64,000 nucleotides of DNA from Taeniopygia guttata (lineage: Eukaryota > Chordata > Aves > Passeriformes > Estrildidae), in contig NC_133027.1 in NCBI RefSeq assembly GCF_048771995.1, positions 65,161,501 through 65,225,500 on the forward strand, read 5' to 3'. Positions 11,101 through 23,300 of this stretch are shown here, piece by piece. The notes beneath the pieces were generated by a model. That model was given only the letters and a program-made list of their open reading frames with translations. It made no database searches and was not told the DNA's origin. Both the position numbers and the translations under genes were made by a program. Every line of letters starts with the position of its first letter. The first letter of the stretch is position 1.

Positions 11101-13720
11101 CTCCAGAGATGGAGTCTGGAAAGAGTAGCTAACACTATTACTTAGCACAGATCTTCCTATGAATAGCAGGGGAGGTCCAGCAAAGGCCCTGAGAAACATT
11201 CTCTGGGTCTAGAAATATGAAAACATCCTGAGCAAAGAAATACTTCAAATTACATAACTAGCACATACACAGAAATGTTCAATTTCTACTGATTTCAAGT
11301 TAAAATTTAAGTTATTCCTTAGGTCTTCCCTAAAATTGAGTGAATTCCTGAATTTAGGACTAACAAACAAAACAAAAATAAGTAATGACTTCCATATGGT
11401 CTAACCTGAAAACTAGGCTTAACCAGACAGAATGGTTGGGATGTGAAGCAAGTGAAATTTAAAACAGAAGAGCAATGTGGTTTGAATATTTTAAAATATG
11501 GACAATCGACTGTTTACTGAGGTCTGTGAAATTTTCTGATGCCTGTAGATCTTTCAAACAGGTTTGTTGTTCTTCAACAATAATGCTAACAATGGGTGGC
11601 ATTTCTTGCCTGGAATATGCTAAATGTACAATGATATTCATACGTTGTCAAGTCTTAAATTTTGACTAATCCCTTTTTTCCCCTCTTTAAATAAGAAATG
11701 TTTGCTCATCTCTACAGTGAAGTTATTAAAAAAAAAAAAAAAAAAAAAAGTTACTCCAAGCACCGTGGTTTGGAACAGTTGAAGCTTTTATGTCTGACGT
11801 GATTCATTCTCGCACAGTCAAAGATTTAAACCTGTTCAGCCATTTGACATTGTCCATACGAAATACCAAAGTTCTCCTTAAAAGGAAGACACAGCAGCGT
11901 GTCAAGATTTTTCTGCCTTGATTTTGCATGTAGGTTTCAAGCTTGATCAGCCCAGTAGCACATAACAGTAAGCGTAGGAAGTCATTTTCATGTTTAATGC
12001 CACCTCTTAGAAACCATCAAAATTTTGTTAGTTTAATTTTTCTTTCTTTGGTTAAAAAAAAAAAAGAAAAGAAAATTAAAAAAAAAAAAAAAAAAAGGAA
12101 CAAACAGTTCTCCTGTTTTCTAATACCTCCAGAATCAGTTTAGCTAAGACAGATTTTTCTGGCCTAAGTTAGGCTTTAAGAAGAGGACTTGGTCCTTAGC
12201 ATCACACAGCTATGAAAACCCTCACTGGTCCCAGCAGTGCTGCTTCAGCTCTCTGATTTTGCCTCTGTTTGGCTGTAGGATCAATACCCTGCAATATTTT
12301 TCAGCCACATTGTCCTTGCTCTGAAGGCCTCTTGTTTGCCACTGCTTTTTACAATATTGTATGGTCTCTGCAGGTTGAGAAACCTGGAGAAGGGGAATTG
12401 TCCTAATTCTGTGTTATTGCAAGGTGACATCCTATATCTCTCCCACCTTATTTGTTACCTTATAGAAGTTACAAGGAATTATTAATCCAAGTAGAACTCT
12501 AGCCTTGCTGCTCACCTCTGGCAGCAGTTGCAGCAAATGCTGTCTGCTAGCACCCAAACGTGCTGCAGTGACTCCCGTGGCACCAGAACATTCTCATTTC
12601 ACAGTAACTCACCCAGGTACTGGCTTTAGCTGCAGCAGCCTGTGCTATAAACACACATCATCAGCTCTGCCATCCAAAAACTGCCATTAAGAAACAACTT
12701 GCAAATTTCTGAAGTAAGTCAGCAAGCAATGTGGCCCAGCAGCAGGGCAGCAAATTGCTTTGGTTTCCCAAATTCTCATGATCATGTCATTGAGGGTGAA
12801 GATTTCAAGAATTAAAGAAAAGAAAAAGAAACATCAGTTGGAATGGTTTAAATGCAGTCAATCTTGTCAGGGCACAGGGTGAGAATCAAATTAAAGACTC
12901 CTGTTTTGTACAGCGAATGTCATCAACCCAAACAGCACAGAAAAATCCTAGGGCATGTTGGTGAGACTTCTTCTACACTTCTCCTTTGCTCTTGGCCACA
13001 GGTGAGGCATGGGTCAAGGGAGGTGCTTCTGCTCTTGAAAACTTCTTTCCTTGGCTGAGATGCAGCCCTCACCACCAGTGTTCAGGTTTCTCAGTCCTGC
13101 CCTTCCCAACCTCTGCCACCTTCCAGGCTTCTGATCTTTTAAGCTCTGAATAGCCATTTCACTCTTAGCCCAGTGCTCCTCCTGAACGACCTCTGCTCTG
13201 CAAACTCTCAAAGATAAAATTTATTTCACTAATATTTTATTGGAAAATGGTTTTATGTGTTTCTGAGTTTGCTTAATTATTCTCTGTGCCTCTGAGAGAA
13301 TGAGGTTCTTTAGATTATCCATTGCTCCTAGTAATGCAGGCACCATCACCTCTACAGAGATGAGAGGGACTCAGCCTGTGTAATGTGATTTAGAGACATG
13401 TTTACTGTTCTCCCACTAGACTTAGAAACACAGCGTGCTCTATTTGCCTCTTTCTAAACTGACTTACACAAACACCCCAAAATAATTCTCCTGAGTTGAA
13501 TGTGCTTAAGTTTTCCTATGCAGTCACAGAGATATTTTATTCTTTAAGAAATTGTCACATATTATATGCATCCTAAAAAAGTATTTCATGTTTACAATTA
13601 CATAGTTTTTAAGGTTAAATCCTAAAGACTCTTGGTGTGGACTTTTCCCTGGCATGCAAGATTGATCTTGCATAGCTCACAGACTGCTGGAAAAAATATT
13701 TGTTACCTATCCAGAATATG

Positions 13721-13749
13721 TATTATATCCTTATAATGAGGATATAATA
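13721..13749. repeat. AT-rich perfect inverted repeat, 10-bp arms
   Basis: TATTATATCC at 13721-13730 is exactly complementary in reverse to GGATATAATA at 13740-13749, with a 9-nt spacer. It lies in intergenic sequence with no nearby gene feature. Confidence 0.8.
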
Positions 13750-16700
13750 TAAAGTTTAGAAACCTTCATAGAGCTTTCATGATCAACCAGAAATTTTAAA
13801 CCCCTTCATATTTCTTAGCTGTGGAAAAATATGGGTAGCAGTCTGTTATGCTGCTCAATGCTATTCTCTCTTTCCTCCTACACCCAGCCTCCCTGGGGCT
13901 TACATTTTTAATCTGTAGCCAAAAAGCACACCAGCAGTAGGGCAGGAGTTATTGGTCAGAAAGGGACAGTCAGCAATTGTCAACAGTCAGCCAGCAAAAT
14001 TAATGTCAGGCAGTGCAGTTGGTTGCAGTAAAGACAGTGTGCTTTGCCAAACAGCAAAGGAAAATAGTAAAAGCTGTTTAAGGGTTGCCTTCTGTTCCAC
14101 TGAATTAGGAGTTTAATGATGCTAAAGATGAGCAGAGAAGCCCTGTGCATACCCCAGGGCAACAGCAAGAGTTTTTTACCCTCTTCTTTTTGCTGGGAAT
14201 TTGTTTCCTACTGAGGAGTGCCTACATCCCAGCACAGACCAACTAGCAACTTCAGCATGCAGTAATGACAGCATTTGTCAAAGGGCTCCAAATGAATTAC
14301 AGCTACAAGTTTTGCCTTTGCCTGAAGCTGATGCTCAGTCTCTTTCTGTAAGTAATGTAAGCAAAGATACTATTAGGGAATAATATGGGTAGTGATAGGA
14401 AACCTGACTTCTGCTCCTTTCTCCAAGTCTCTTGCTTGCAAAGAGACTTTATTGCAGCTGCTAAGAAAGGGCCTAAAGTAATGTCACCTGCAGCAATGTC
14501 AACCTCTCTGCTGAGCCTCTGGGACCAGCAGTGAACTGGTCTGTAGGTTCCTGTACTACTAAAGTCTTCCAAATTATCTACTGCATTCATCTCTTGATGG
14601 CTAGCTTACAATGCCTTTGTGTACCTTACATCACTAGTTAAACAATGATTTACTTTCATTTATGTCTTTCCTGTATTTGCAATGTCCTTAATTTCTCATT
14701 GCAATCACAAATATTTAATCACAATTTTTATCTTTTGGGACAATTGTACTTCTAGATTGTCAAAACCACAAATGTCAGAACTGCCCAGCCTTGCAGCCCT
14801 TGTCAAAACAGTCCCACATCTCTGTAAATACATTCTGGTCCAACACACTGGGGTGTGGCAAGGCTATCACCTTTTACCCAATTAGTAAACATAATTGATC
14901 TGTGTGGCAAAGAGAAAAGAGTCTTGTTTCCATTATGCAAACAAATACATTTCTTATAAACAAGTCTCTCAGGAGGGACTGGTTCTACCCCCCTTACACC
15001 ATCATCTTTAATAGAAACCTTTCCATAACCAATACAAGTTCAATCTAAGCATGCTTCTCAAATCATCTTAATTTTCAAGTTGCAGAGTATGCTTATGGAG
15101 CAGAAAGAACTCCTGTTTTCCCAAGATTGCATCAATGCCACTAATAGAAATAAGGTGGCCAAGATTAATGACATCGAGCAGCTAAGCTACAACCTCCTTC
15201 TACAGCAGAATGCTGTGCAATATTACATTGCAGCTGACCTTAGGACCCTCTTGCTACAGGCTCTCTTATCCCCATTCTCCTGGCAGTGGTACCTTATTAC
15301 AGCAGATGTTTTACACTGCTGCTTGTGCCATGCTCTGGTTTCCTCAAGGTTTTTAAGGTTAACACCAGTTTTCCTTCCCTTGTTAACCTCAAAAGAAATC
15401 TTAGTATATTCCTGACATTTTAGTGCTTCTCTGAGGTCTATTGTGTAACCTGAACATGTAGGACATTCAGAAGAAGATATTGCCAAATTGCCAGCTTTCT
15501 TCTCAATGCCACATGAAAAATGTGAGAGATGAAAATCCATGGCTTCTGCCAGGGCTGAGGAGTCTGAAAAACAGGGTGGTCAGTACCCAAAATCCTGTGG
15601 TTGCACTGAGCACTGTACACTCCTGCCAAGGATTGGAGCATTTGAAATAGAAATTCCACCTTCTCCAAGGCATGGGGGCTAAGTGCTACATTTGATATAA
15701 GGCAGATAATAAACTGAACTGGAACTGAAGATTTTGTTCTGAATGCCTGGAACATTCTGTAACGATTGATAATTTCCTGATATTTCTGTGGCATTCAGCA
15801 ATGGAGAATCTCTCATTACTAGGTTTCTTCACAATAACTATGATTGTTTTGAGGTCCATCCTGTAAAAACAAAACCATCCCACCTATCCTCTGTAGCTTG
15901 TGCAGTGATCATGTTACTACTGGCTCCGTTAAAAATTAGCATTTTGCTCATGGCTGATCCAATGCCAAATATTCCAGTAAATAGCAACAATCAAAATCCA
16001 TTAAGTCAATGGACCAGTTGTGGCTTGTTTTCCCTACCTTTTTACTGTTCTGTTTCTCATTAGTAAGGAGGCAGATCTGTTCAACATAACTTTGTTAGCA
16101 TTTATCTGAAAGCTATCTGGTATAGTGAGGCCATCAGAGTTCCCAGGAAATGCAAATAAAGACCAAACCAAGCAACTTTATTGAGACTAGGTTTGTAAAT
16201 TTGCTTATCTTCTAACTTCTGGTCACCATGACACAGGACAGATGGCTAAGATTACTTTCAGTCTGATTTGATTACTACTTGTTTTCTGTCTCTTCTGCAA
16301 GAGAGCACATGAGATCCCACACTGTGTTATTTGGAAATAACCTTGTCCTAGAAGTCTCACCAAGGGCATCTCATTACTCCATGATCCAGTGTGCTCTCCA
16401 GTCCTAGTAGCAAAGAAACATTAAAAGTCAGTGTACATGGTAGAAATTCAGGTAAACTGAGCACCTGAAATATATAGTGTAAATATTATATATTAAAAAT
16501 AGAATTCTCATGGCAACAAGCACAGTAGAAATACCAACATGTACCTTCTGTTAGAGATGGAAAACTCTTAGCAGTTCAGATTCAGGACAGGGATTTAGCA
16601 TTTAATCCTTAGGCTTGCAACACACTTCACTAGGGCTTCAGGCAAACCAACGTTTTTTACTTCCCGTTTTCTATTTCTGCCTCTATTACTGCATGTTTAG

Positions 16701-18641
16701 TGTTTAGAAAGCTCCCCAAGTCTCTCTCAGCTTTGGTCTGCCTGGTGCAATACATGCAGGGACTCAGATTCTGCCTCAGGCAGTTTTCCTTCTCTGAGGG
16801 AAGCAGGAGTATTTTGGTTGCCAAGACACATTGCAACTTCTTTTAACAAACACCAGGAGCTACAGGGGAAATCCATTGATTCATTCTCTAAACCATGAGA
16901 ACTGCTTGGCAGAAATGTGTCACACTACGTGTGGTGAGGCCAGGGCAGCACCTGAGGTCTTGTCTGCAGGTTCATGAACACTCCAAGATGAGAAGTCTCT
17001 AACTTTCCAAAGCTCTTGCTTTCTCAGAGGGAGAGATTGGAGTCTTTGTGCCTTAGAGAAACCAAGGATGTTCGAGTCTTCCTATGCAGAAGGAAACCTA
17101 CCAAAGGGAGTTGTTCATTGAATGTGAAAATCTTCACAAATGGAGTAGGAAGTCAAAATCACCAAATGGGTAGACTAAATCTGCTTTATCTTTTTAACAT
17201 TTAAAAGATGTTACCAGCAGTGCAAGAGGAAGTGGAGAGCCAGATACTTGTCAGTCACAGTTTCAAGGAGAGCAGATGACTGAGAATTTGGCTACTCTTA
17301 ATTATGCTGAACCCCACTGTTCACTACCTTTTTTCTCAGTTACTCCATTTCTGAGTTACTTGTCTAGGTTTTAAAAGTTTCAGAGCCCAGTTCAGAGTCA
17401 CCTTGTTTCCTCTGCAGCTGGTCAGTAATACAAAAAGAACAAAAATGGCAATGGCAGATTCAGCATGAACCTTCTGGTCTATTTATAATGAGCACATCTT
17501 CAGAGGCAAAAACTTGCAGTGGGTGAAATCCACTTGTTCTTTCAATATCTAAAAACATAAACCAAGTGGATGTCTCCCAGATAAATACATTATGTATAAT
17601 ATATATATAATATAATACAATATATTATAACATAATAATGATAATAGTAGCAACATCATTTTAGAAGGCTAAACCAGACAGGCTGTTCTAAAGAAGCATG
17701 AATGAGATACATAACTCAGGCTACTGCAGAAACATGGAGCAGTCTTGGCCCTGTAACTAATCACAAATGAGCACACACACTGCTTAGACTCCCTTTCATC
17801 CATCCATTTGTATTTATTTCCAAATGAGACCTCTTTGGAAAGGCTAGCTCATGATTTTGCATCCTGTCTCAAAGACTGCTTAAAATCTTGCCTGATTTCC
17901 ATTCATCAAAATTAGTGCCTCACACTAAATAGCATTAGCTAGTTCATCCACTTGAGTAGTTTAATCTATGATGTGTCCAACATCCATGGGAATTTTCTCC
18001 TACAGGAAACCTCTCATTAGCAAACTGAAGGGAAACCTTAGACACAGACACCCAGCTGTTCACCCAAGAGTTTATCCATCTGCAAGCAGGCCAGAACAAA
18101 CTTGAGTCTGAGGACACATTCATATTCCGAGAGAAGAGTCATCTATTACGGAAGATTGGGGAATGAGCAGTTGTGCATGAGCTCTTGCTGGATGGGCTGC
18201 AGTACTGAGTCAGGGGCCTCTGGTCACACTGCCACAAGCAGGACAGGGGTACCTTTGGATTTCAGGACAAGTGGAAGTAAAGGAAAGATTTTTCTTCTCA
18301 ACCACTCTATAAACTCAGACCCAGAAGGATTATGTGTCCACTTGCAGAATAGGTAACACCAAGAGACTGAAGGATGGGCTTTGCTTCATCTGAGTTTTTA
18401 TACTTTTCCCTAGCATGCTTGTGAGTTTAACAGGGACTCAGCCAAAAAACAATCCATGATGCAAAAGTAAATCATGTCACCAAGGACTTCTCAAAGAGGC
18501 TTTATACGAAGAAATCTGTTGAGAGTGACAAAGCACAGGTCAAAGCATCTGCAATATTAAGGACTTGGTGACTGCCTATTACTAGGCTTTTGCAGTAAAG
18601 CCTGAGAACATCAAAAGGATACATTTCTAACGTAAACATGG

Positions 18642-18843
18642 ACCCTAACCCTAAGCAGACCAGTAAAAGCAGCCTTTTCCTGAGGTTCCCAGCACACAGG
18701 TGGTGCCACGGAGCAAGATGTGGAGGGAGCAATGTTGTGGCAGCGCCATGCTCCCCTTGGCATGCCTTTTGTAGTTGCAGTGTCCCTGGAGCTCTAGATT
18801 TTGTGGTTTTTTTCAACCCTAATTGTAACCCTAAGCCTAAACC
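18642..18843. repeat. Short interstitial telomere-like motifs
   Basis: ACCCTAACCCTAA at 18642-18654, AACCCTAA at 18815-18822 and AACCCTAAGCCTAAACC at 18827-18843 resemble the vertebrate telomere unit CCCTAA. They flank about 160 bp of unrelated sequence. The copies are few and imperfect, so a real interstitial telomere array is only one possibility. Confidence 0.4.
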
Positions 18844-19763
18844 AAAACATCTCTGAGACCTGGCATGCATAACTACAAGAACTCCTTGCAAACCTTTTCC
18901 TTTCTTCTTTTTGTTATCTATGTGAGGATCTTTCTCCAGGCTTCCCAACACCTTCCCCAGCAGCACATTCAAGGGAAGTTTTGAACCAGCAGTTGGCAGC
19001 TGGACTTACCTGTCTAAACCCACAAGTAAATGACCTGTCCTGGGGCTCCATGGTTTTGCAAGCTAGGCTGATGGCAGGATTTTAGCTGGGGTGACAGCTT
19101 TTTGAGTTTCAGTACTTTGGTGTGCCGGTTATTTAGGAGCAGATTAGGGCTCTGAACCCAGCAAATTCCGGAACCCATTTGTCCCCTCCAAACCTCTGCT
19201 GTGACACACAGAAAGGCCTGTTGGTGCTCCAGCAGCGTTGTGCTTTCCCAGCTCCTGCAGGTGGGTGGGAAAGGATGAGGAATTTCCCTTGTATTTCTTT
19301 CTTTAAGAAGAAATCAATGTATTCGCACTTGCTTAAAATGCTTAGTGTGAAGAATGTTATCCTCATCAAACTATGAAAAGCGATGATGTTATTTTAGCCT
19401 GTACCCAAAATTCATATTTATCTTGCTCAGGATGCCGTGTCAGGCAGGAAGAGGCGCAGCCCGCGGTGCCTATGGAGAACACCTGCCGCTGGCAGCCCTG
19501 CAGCACAAGGCGTCCTCCGAGCTCCGCGCCGATCCAGCGCCCCCGTCAGCCCTTCCCCAATCTTACGGCGGGGCCTGGCGCCGCTTAGCGGTCACGGCGA
19601 GGCAGAGGGAAAAGAAAAAAAGATTTAAAAGATTTAAAAAGTGCTTCCTTTCCCTCCAGCTCCTCAGTTACGTGCACTCGTTTGATTTTTAAGACTCCGC
19701 TTTAAAATTTCTTAAATACAGAAACAGCTCTGAATCCTTCCAGTGAAATAAATATAGTGTCCC

Positions 19764-20327
19764 TGTCCTGATTTCAGCTGGAATAGAGGTAATTTTCTTC
19801 CTAGGTGCTGGTACAGTGCTGTGTTTTGGATTTAGCATAAGAGTGCTGCTAACACACTGATGTTGCTGATCAGTGTTTACTCTAAGTCAAGGACTGCTGA
19901 GTTTCCCATGGACTGACAGCAAGAAAGTGTACAAGAAGCTGGGGGGGACAGCAGTTGGAAACTGGACAAAGGGACACTTCATCCCGAGGAATATCATGGC
20001 CAGTATAAAAACTGTGGGGAACTGGCTGGGAGGGAACAACTAATGCTTGGAGATGGACAAATAATTTGCTGGTGGGTGGTGAGCAACTGTATTGTGTTTC
20101 TCAGGATTTGTAACTCTCTGTCCTCTTATTATTACTATTATTATCATTATCATCATCATCATTATTATAATGTTTTACTTTGTTTCAATTATTAACCCAG
20201 GATTTTTACTTTTTTTCCCCCCTGATTTTCCTTCCCATCCCACCGAGGGGGCAGGGGGAGTGAGTGAGCAACTGTGTGAGGCTCAGTTGCTGTCAGTACC
20301 CCAATATACTGGGGTTAAACCACATCA
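19764..20327 (+). mobile_element. Solo LTR of an avian ERVL-type endogenous retrovirus
   Basis: The block opens TGTCCTGATTTCAGCTGG and ends near GGGGTTAAACCACATCA, the pattern of a common bird ERVL LTR family, with TG..CA ends. Internal landmarks come in the right order: CTGGTACAGTGCTGTGTTTT, TACTCTAAGTCAAGGACT, a TATAAAA-like box near 20004, the TTATTATTATTATC-type simple sequence at 20126-20168, and TTTTACTTTTTTTCCC. No internal retroviral genes flank it, so it is a solo LTR left by recombination. I could not see a convincing 5-bp target duplication. It is inactive as a virus, though LTR promoters can act on neighbours. Confidence 0.85.
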
Positions 20328-23300
20328 CTCCTGTTGCAGGTCTTTTAATTGCATGAGTGCATCTAGGTTCAAAAAAGGGTATTTTTCTCTTCATTCTTTT
20401 CACAGAAAGGATTCTGTGACAAACATTCTGTCAGCAACATTTTGGAAAGGAAAGTAGGTTAAATGCAGCTTTTAAAAGCCATCATCTCTGCCCAAAGTTA
20501 CACACAGTAATCACCAAAATGCTGGCTGTAGAACACATAGAAAGGCAAGCTCCATAGAGAAACATGTAGCACCTTTTATCTGTCTAGAACCTCCACATGA
20601 GGCTCTTCTCTGAGGGTTGTCCTGTCTTACTTTTTCCAGGTTGGGGAGTTGCAGACTGAAATCTTTCCAGTAGTTCCATATGCAGTTGGTACTCACCATT
20701 TTCTCATTATTTCTGAAATGTCTATTCCCCAATTTTTTAAGAAGCAGTGAGATCAAAGTAAAATACAAGAAAGATCTTAAGCGCAGGGACCTGCTGTGGT
20801 GGTCCATGGCCACTCTCCCCTCCACTGCCCTGTCCCTTCTTAAAGTGACCTAAAACATTAATTCATGACACCAGCTCCAGAGCTGACTCCGGGCTCTGAT
20901 TTGGTGCCTGAATTTGTTAGTGAGGGAATAGGGACAGTCAGATGAGGTGCCAGAGCACCCAGTGCTCAAGGCAGAGAGCCCATTTTAGGTCACCAAGCCA
21001 AGCCACCAAACAGGAATGTGCAGAGGGAAATCTCATGCATTTCTAGGGTGTCAGCACCTTGTGCTAAGTGAAAAGACAGGAAGCTCCTACACTCAGTATC
21101 CTGAGCCCTGAAATGATACCTTTTGAAAACAGGTATTCATAGCAAGAACTGCTCAGTCTTCTCTTGAGCAGGAGCACTAGATGGTGATGGAATCACCAGT
21201 ATATTTGAAAAGCTGGATCATTCACCGCAGAAGTGGGTCACAAAAATTAACCCCTTCCTCTGCCCAAGGAGGGATCCAAATCCACTTCAGTTTGAATATC
21301 CCCCACACCAGGAGCTTTTGAAGCTATATAGAAATTCAAGAAGGAAGACGTTCCACCTCTCTTAAAGAACACAAGAGGAAGCAGTTGTGTCTTTTCTTCT
21401 TAGTAATGGAAAGTCATTTATACTTGTCTCTGCTCTCAATCCTAGTTATCTAGTTCATTCACAAATGTAAATGCTACCTACAGAGGGGAAATAACACCTC
21501 CTCTTGCTTTCCCGTAGGAGAACATTGCTGCCAGCATAAAACTCGTAGAGAAATCAGACTTGTCAGTATCTATGAGACATTCTCAGTGTAGACAAACTGA
21601 TAAAACCCTTAGGGGGATTTAGGGGATAAAAACTGATTTCTGGATCCTAGTCAGACTGAGGCATAATTGAGATCTATCTCCTGCCAAGGCTCAGATGTTG
21701 CCAATCTGAATATATTTTTTTGACCATTTAAATAATCCAGTTCCACACACCCCAAGCCTCCAAATACAGAAAAATTATTTTCCCCAATTTTTTATTTTTT
21801 TCTTTCAAGAAAAGTATAGGAAGCATAGAAGACAAAGATGTGCACAATAAAAGTCGTACAACAATGTAAAAAAACCCTCAATACTATTGTAGCTTGAGAG
21901 ACTAGAAGCACTTGAATAACTGGGCTTAAACTCAGGACTAATCCAAACTTTCAGCTTCAGTTGTTACCAGTGAACAGGATGAGCAGGTGGACTCAATGTC
22001 TCAGGGGCAAGGATATGCTAAACTGTAAATTGTTATCCATTATTTGGAAATATAATTTAATTACTGAGAGAGAAGAAGGGGGGGAAAACTAGAAATGAAA
22101 ACAAAGTTTCTCATAATTGGAGAGCTGAAGCTCTTTTCAGTTGCAGCAAAGAGCCCAAACCTGGAACTTCATAAATTAGTGAAGGGGACTAAGGACTGGA
22201 CTGAAATAATCCTAGATATCCTTAGCAGTTCCAGGTTCATATTTTTAAAGCAGAGAACAGAGGGTCAACAAAATCCCTTAGAAGCTAATCACAATGCTCC
22301 TTCTGTAGAACTAAAAATACTGTTAGAATACAAAAAAAAAAAAAAAAAAAAAAAAAAATTCAGCCAGATCAAATAATAAGGCAGACAAAGCCAAATTTTG
22401 CTTCCAGTTCTTCAAATTTCACATTACGTATGGGTGAAGTTCCCAATCTTGGCTGTAGACTATAATTAATATGTTTCAAGCAAGTTTTGGACCATCTCCT
22501 TATTTCCTGCATGGTCACACAGAGGCACGAGCCCTCAAAATGAGTGGGAACATTTTGTTACATCTTACTAAAATGGATGCTGTCAGCAATCCTTCATGTC
22601 CTGTCCTGCCACTCGTACAAGGAGAAGCCTCTAGTGCCAGACCATGAGGCTGCAAAGCCAGGGAAGCTGTGAGGTCTCCCATGCAGGGATGAGAAGGATG
22701 CATTTTCTGCAATGAGTGCTTCCTCTTTCTGCCGAAGCAATGCCGAAAGAATGCATTGGAAACATAATTTTCCTAGCACTAGGGCACATAACCAAAATGT
22801 GGTTCTCTTAGTTTCTGTTCTGGTCCATAAGGAAAAGTGAATTAGGGTGCTTCATTTTTTTTTTTTTTTTTTCTCCATAGAGCTGCTAGAAAATGGGGGC
22901 TTTGTTCCTGAAAGGGCAAGTGTTCTGAAAGATAAACCTGGTACTGCCTAAGCTTCCTGGAACACTTTCAGCTCACTGTAAACAGCCTGATATTACTTTG
23001 AATCAATGGCTCTAGATTAATAAAATTTCAGCAGGTAGGAACATCATAGGTAGAATGACCATGTGAACCTGGTAGCAATCCTGCAGGGATAATAATACCA
23101 GAAATTTGTATTTTGCTTTATTTTCTTTTTCAAAATTATTTAAATAAAAGCAAACCCTTTTACAGGGGAAACAAAATAATCAAGAGATCTGTCAAGGCTT
23201 CTTGATTTTTTCTTTGAAGATAAATAGGGTGCTTTTATGGTCATATACAGAGTCTTCTTCTAGGTAGCTTCAGCCCATTGGAGACACTGACAGTCTCTGA

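Larger units (their letters stand above)
8111..19763. other. Intergenic, no gene recognised
   Basis: This is the left part of the IL20RA-SLC35D3 intergenic region. The open frames are short (the longest about 118 codons), without codon structure or similarity that I recognise. The block contains homopolymer tracts at 9543-9559 (T17), 11728-11749 (A22) and 12051-12096 (A-rich), an AT-rich hairpin at 13721-13749, an AT-rich simple sequence near 17590-17650 and telomere-like motifs at 18642-18843. I see no tRNA or other structured RNA. Confidence 0.6.

Noticed and set aside
18502-18972. 156-codon minus-strand frame with an LGLGLGLQLGL stretch
   Set aside because: The Leu-Gly pattern comes from the telomere-like and CCTAA-type DNA. 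There are no family features, no splice context and no plausible promoter.
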